Shown one piece after another: positions 50,826 through 64,000 of a DNA stretch of 64,000 nucleotides. This DNA comes from Lepisosteus oculatus. Taxonomy: Eukaryota > Chordata > Actinopteri > Semionotiformes > Lepisosteidae. The notes under the pieces were generated by a model that was not told the DNA's origin, did not search any database, and saw only the letters and a list, made by a program, of their open reading frames with translations. The DNA is taken from NCBI RefSeq assembly GCF_040954835.1, contig NC_090704.1:36336979-36400978 (forward strand). Reading direction: 5' to 3'. Position 1 is the first letter of the stretch. The number at the start of each line of letters is the position of its first letter. Both the position numbers and the translations under genes were made by a program.

Positions 50826-52619
50826 TCTGATTTGAACGGCTTCTGCTGCATGTAATGAACTGGGTGACCTCTGCCAAGCCTACCAAAAGCCTGGCAAGGC
50901 TGTGAAGACATTAACCAAGAGTTCCTGAGGCTGGAGACAGATTTTCTACTGAGACTCCTTTTTTGTTTGTTGTTTATTGTAAAGATAAAATAGTCCCAAA
51001 CACAGTCCTGGATTAATCTTTCATTAGTCATGGCACCATCATGTTCATATGGTAAAAGCAGTGGATGTTAATGAAAAAGGACAGCAGATTTAATCAGATG
51101 CCACATTAATACTGTTTTTTTTGTGTGAAAAGGCTTGGTCTTATGTATTTGAACTTACTGCCAAGTACAAACTAAGGTGAACCATGACAACAAAACTTTA
51201 TCTTCTGGAGTAAGAGTTCTTTCCATGCTTAAATGGTGCATCTTGTTATCCTTAATATTCAGGCTGGTACTGCTATATTTGTTATAGGGGGAAGGAGAAT
51301 TCAAGTCAAGCAAACTGAGTTGGTCAGGGAAATTGAGGTCTGGGAATAGTTCGGTAGTGATTCAGGTACAGACATACAGCTGAATGGTGTTTGAGACATG
51401 GGAATATGTATTCTATTAACGTGCCATTTTCCAAGATTCTCATATCTGATGTTATGAATAACAGAAATCATTATCATTGTAATTATTAATAATTTTCACC
51501 TTTCAATAATACCACACTTCTAAAACTTTTTTAAATTAATGATCCCGGGGCCAAGAGATAATTGAAATTAATATTGTACGCAATGACCTTCAAAAGTATC
51601 AGTAGAAACTGTGTGCAAGAGAAGGTATCTTTCCCACCCCTTTTGTAAACCTAATGCTTAAAGGTATGTTCACAGCTGCAGTTTGTTTTATTAGTTTGGA
51701 ATGCTATTATGACCTTAAGGTTAGTAAACATTTTCACATTTGGTTTTTGCCATTCAATTACTTCACAACACTGCTGCTTTTTTTCCCCCCACAGCAACCC
51801 AGCATCTCTAGGAAAAGGACAGATATTTATAAAATCATTCAAACATTATCTCTGATGTAACCCAACAGCAGATTGTTTTTCATAATTACTTCTCAAGATT
51901 TGTCCAAGACTAAGGAAACAAATAACATTCAATACTATCAGTTGTGTTTACAATCTTTTCTTGTGATTGCCATGCTCTGTAGAAAGCATGGAAACTAAGA
52001 AGGCTAGAAGTCTGTTTCTTTCCTTGACCTTCAGGAGCCAAGAACAGTTTCTTTCCAAAAATTTTCATTGCAAGAGTCATTTGACATCGTATACCAGTGA
52101 CATTTACAGGCTCCCCCACAACCAACTGAAGGTCTTCTTGAGTGTCAGGAAACATCTGCCGTATGAAAGAAGAGAGATCAGGATCTGCTGGGATAAAATT
52201 AACTGGTTGGACCGAATGATACCATTTTCAATGTGTTAAGCGTTCCTTTTTTATTCATGTTTTAAGGCCAGAACTTTAAGTCCTTATTATTTTATCCCAT
52301 TTACATTGTTTTAATCGGAACACAATTTTATATGCATTTTGCAGAACCATAATCTCCCTTTGACAGATGGCTGCCAGTATCGTTTTGTATTTTTGACAGA
52401 CCTAAATTATTAATAAGGGTGTCAAAATCAGTGATGTAATCCTTTTCTGGATTTATCATTTAAATTTAAAAATACAGTGAATTTATCTTTAACTATGCTT
52501 AATGCCAAGGAATGGAAAATAAAGTCCAGCCATTTAATATTTATGGAAATACATTAGTGCAAGCAGCTGTTAATAGTGTTTAAAAACGTGTTCTTGTACA
52601 GCACTTGGCAAAAAGCAAT

Positions 52620-53170
52620 AGTACGCTGTAGCCCATTACTTTAGCGTACTAAAGTAAAATAATACATCACTGTATTATAGAAATATGTCAATATACAAAC
52701 AATATAACTAGTATGTAATATAGCACATCACTATCACATTACTGTGGTGTACTATAATATATCATCACTGCAATGAATTAATGTAGTGTAGTACAGTAAA
52801 ATAACACCACTGTACACGATTAGTGTACTACAGCAATATTGTACATCACTGAATTGCTACAATGTATTATAGTAACAGCACACCACACATAATACATTAT
52901 TATAGTATAGTGTACTCCAATCATATACAGTAACACATCACTGCAGCCCATTACTATAGTGTTCTATAATGTACCACATCACTGCACCACATTATTATAC
53001 TTTTCTATAATATAACATCACTGCATCACATTTTTACAGTGCACTATAATATGGCACATTACTGCATTGCATTATTATAGTGTACTATAGCACATCACTG
53101 TAACATTATTGTAGTGTAATTTAGCACATGAAAGCATCAAATTAATGTAGTAATATAAAATACCACTGCT
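52620..53170. repeat. degenerate AT-rich minisatellite, unit roughly 45-55 bp
   Basis: The phrases 'cacatcactgca', 'cacattattatagtgtactataata' and 'agcacatcactg' recur about a dozen times with substitutions and indels. The recurring unit is roughly CATCACTGCAnCACATTAnTATAGTGTACTATAATATAGCA. No two units are identical, so the array is old. Confidence 0.7.
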
Positions 53171-53792
53171 TCACAGTATTTGTACTATAGTAAGCATTTA
53201 AGGAAACCTACTTTTAATGCAGTAGATCAAACTATAGTTTAGTGATAGTTGTAAACCACCACAAAGAAGTACAATATAGGAAAACATGGAATAAAAGTCT
53301 TTAATGTTCATTTAAAAATAAACAGTAAGAAATGGACACTCATTTTAACCTTTTTCAAGTTACTCAAGCCATATAAAGAGATCTTCATGTGATTTGAAAA
53401 GATGAACCTTTTTATACCAGATACAGTATATAGTGTAAAATGCAAAGGAATAATTACAACAACGAGGATGTAGATGAGTAAACAGCAAGCAGTCCAACTC
53501 TCATCTGTTTCAGAGAATACTGACAGCAGTTTATGGACATTAATTATGGATTTGGCGTTATTGCTACTGGTCTCATTTCTATAAACATACATGCAATCAT
53601 TACAAACTATTTTTAAACTCCTGTGGCACAACATCAATACCAACTGTAACCACCCAGATTACAACATCATAAAACCAAGCTTAATTTATTTTAGGGAGAC
53701 AAAATGGAGATTGACCTCATTAGTGAGACATCAGAACAAAATCTCATGACCAAATAGAGTAGACAAGTATTTGCTGGGCTGGCAAAAACCTC

Positions 53793-53848
53793 TTAATAAA
53801 AGCAGCACTGGAGGGTTTATTCCACCAGTGATCGACAGCTTCAAGTGG
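53793..53848 (+). promoter_or_regulatory. tentative promoter and first non-coding exon of the myosin gene
   Basis: A TATA-like TAATAAAAG lies at 53793-53801, about 25-30 bp before 'ggagggtttattccaccag', with a possible donor at GTG/GTAGGT near 53848. Vertebrate muscle myosin genes usually have a short non-coding exon 1 upstream of a second one, which is visible at 54207-54251. This assignment rests on spacing and short motifs only. Confidence 0.25.
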
Positions 53849-54206
53849 TAGGTTGTTTAAGTTTAAATACTGATCACAGTATTTCAGGTACTGAAGATAG
53901 GTCCCTGCAGGACTAATTTCACTATGATTAAGAATCTTAATCAGACAAGTTTACAAAAACACATTTATCACTTTCTATTTGGATAAAAACAGAAGAATTC
54001 CATTAAAATCTTTTAGATATTGTTGGGCAGAATTTTTTTTTAAAAAGTCTGTTCTAAAAAATAAGTTCTAAAATTTTAAAAACATTCAGAATGCACAGGA
54101 GAAGTCTGTATTTTATGTCCTTTGTATACATTTTAAACCTAGGCTAAAGTTTCCCCAAACTAGCACATTAAAATGAAAAACAATGTTTTGTCTTCTCTTT
54201 TTCTAG

Positions 54207-54251
54207 TGTCAAGAGTTGCTTTACCATCTGATTCCTGCACTTGGAGACAAG
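54207..54251 (+). other. non-coding 5' UTR exon of the myosin heavy chain gene
   Basis: A 45-nt block is bounded by a strong acceptor ('tcttctctttttctag') and a donor ('gacaag/gtaagg'), and contains no useful frame. Its size and place before the start-codon exon (acceptor at 54985, ATG at 54998) fit the second non-coding exon typical of vertebrate sarcomeric myosin genes. Confidence 0.6.
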
Positions 54252-54997
54252 GTAAGGATTCTTCATGACAAAATAGATCTATAGAAGCACACTTGCGCCT
54301 TACAGTGAGAAACAAAATGAAAACCACCTTTTGAAGTCAATGCAGAGTGACTAATGGGTTATAAAGCATTTTCTTTGTTATCTATAGGGATAGTGAATAT
54401 GGAAAATGGAATTCTAAAACACAAAATTTAGTTCTAACAAAATAATACAAAAACATGTATTTTCGGACCCAGCTCACTTCTACAGCCTAATCCTCTTTCC
54501 AAACACTCTCAGCTGCAGACAGTAGGTGAATTAAATGCCTTGAGAGCAGCAAGACTAGTGGAAAAATGGATAGCTTTCTATGATTAATTCTCAAAAAGCC
54601 TGAATGAGATTTTAGAGCAGCCCTTTATACAGTATTTTGTGATGCTGCTGATCATGGTTGAAGGAAATGTTGGAAATCATTCTCAGTTGCTGTGTGCACA
54701 TTAATGAGGGAGACAGCTAACGTTAGTCTATGTATGACATGGTTCCCCATACTCTCTAATGATATTCAGAAATTATTATAATTGGGCTACAGCTTACTGG
54801 GACAATGTCTGCTGGTGAATGTCCTCCGATTTCAAGGGTTATAAGAAACGATAGAGTGCAAGATAAACCATCCTGCCTGGCATAATTTTAAACAGGTTCC
54901 AGCATCCATAAATATGTTTCCCTTAAATGTTTTCAGTCACACTGTAACTTGAGGAGACTTTTTATGTTGTATTGTTTTTCTCCAGCAAACCGCCATC

Positions 54998-63648
<8,651 letters not shown>

Positions 63649-64000
63649 GTATTGTTCCAAGTTTTTGCTGTGTTGTACATCTACTAAAATTGTAAAGGAA
63701 CACCTTTTAGCAATGTTTTAAAGAAAGCACAACTTGGTTTTATACAAGCTACTTTTATACAGTAGCTTACAATTGTAATCTGTCCCTATCAAAATAATAG
63801 AAAGTGGTATATTTCGTTAACATGACCCATTCTGTGGAAAATAGTGGAAATAGTCATGCCTATAATATGTACCATGATACATTAAATAACTACTTTCTTG
63901 GGACATTAGAGTAGCAGCAGACCAGGTCCTTTGTGTTATGTTTTTTCTCTTTTTGTCTTGCAGCGTCTTGTCTTTTTCCATTATGCTTAAGCATGTGAAA

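Larger units (their letters stand above)
50826..54206. other. mrpl38 3' region and intergenic DNA before the myosin gene
   Basis: No splice-bounded gene is seen. AATAAA at 52518-52523 and at 53290-53295 are candidate poly(A) signals. The degenerate tandem repeat at 52620-53170 is listed separately. A 111-codon minus frame at 53643-53308 encodes one hydrophobic stretch (LIYILVVVIIPLHFTLY) and has ATTAAA just downstream at 53305-53300; it matches no family I know and is more likely chance in AT-rich DNA. Confidence 0.45.

Noticed and set aside
63962-64000. Good-looking acceptor (tttttgtcttgcag) as the next myosin exon
   Set aside because: The sequence after it translates to RLVFFHYA and a stop, not to the expected VLAEWKQ-type rod sequence; the next exon is probably beyond the window.

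Overview
The window is animal nuclear DNA: five protein genes with many short exons, GT-AG introns, poly(A) signals and abundant retroposon debris. The proteins read as vertebrate, and the interspersed repeats (5S-derived SINEs, a repeat opening with CCATCC tandems, L2-like LINE relics) point to a ray-finned fish. I cannot name the species. Only canonical splice sites with consistent reading phase were used to build the gene models.

Layout. 1-17.3 kb, minus strand: the 5' (N-terminal) part of unc13d (Munc13-4), which continues off the left edge; its introns carry a decayed hAT-like transposon, a MITE-like element, a GC-rich structured segment and three CCATCC repeats. 17.3-25.9 kb: a gene-poor intergenic stretch with two LINE relics, a nested SINE insertion and another CCATCC copy. 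25.9-29.7 kb, minus: a three-exon gene for a 290-aa protein with two C2H2 fingers and a FAR1/WRKY-GCM1-like zinc fold, probably derived from a transposase. 29.7-30.5 kb: a divergent promoter with a CRE palindrome and an ETS site. 30.5-35.6 kb, plus: wbp2, complete, 8 coding exons. 38.5-44.2 kb, minus: trim65, complete, 6 coding exons plus an inferred 5' non-coding exon. 44.8-45.3 kb: a second divergent promoter. 45.3-50.8 kb, plus: mrpl38, complete, 9 coding exons. 50.8-54.2 kb: intergenic, with a degenerate AT-rich minisatellite. 54.2-64 kb, plus: a fast-type sarcomeric myosin heavy chain gene, 29 coding exons giving residues 1-1452; the C-terminal quarter lies off the right edge.

How the genes relate. 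The order unc13d, wbp2, trim65, mrpl38 matches the human 17q25 neighbourhood as I know it (UNC13D-WBP2-TRIM47/TRIM65-MRPL38). The functions are unrelated: granule exocytosis, transcription coactivation, ubiquitin ligation, mitochondrial translation and muscle contraction. The link is ancestral synteny plus two shared divergent promoters, not a pathway. The fast myosin next to mrpl38 fits an ancestral linkage between the human 17p myosin cluster and the 17q25 block. I saw no CRISPR array, bacterial-type operon or clear RNA gene, and nothing I would call a new biological system. The least familiar items are the FAR1/WRKY-GCM1 zinc-finger gene and the structured element at 3.8-4.4 kb.
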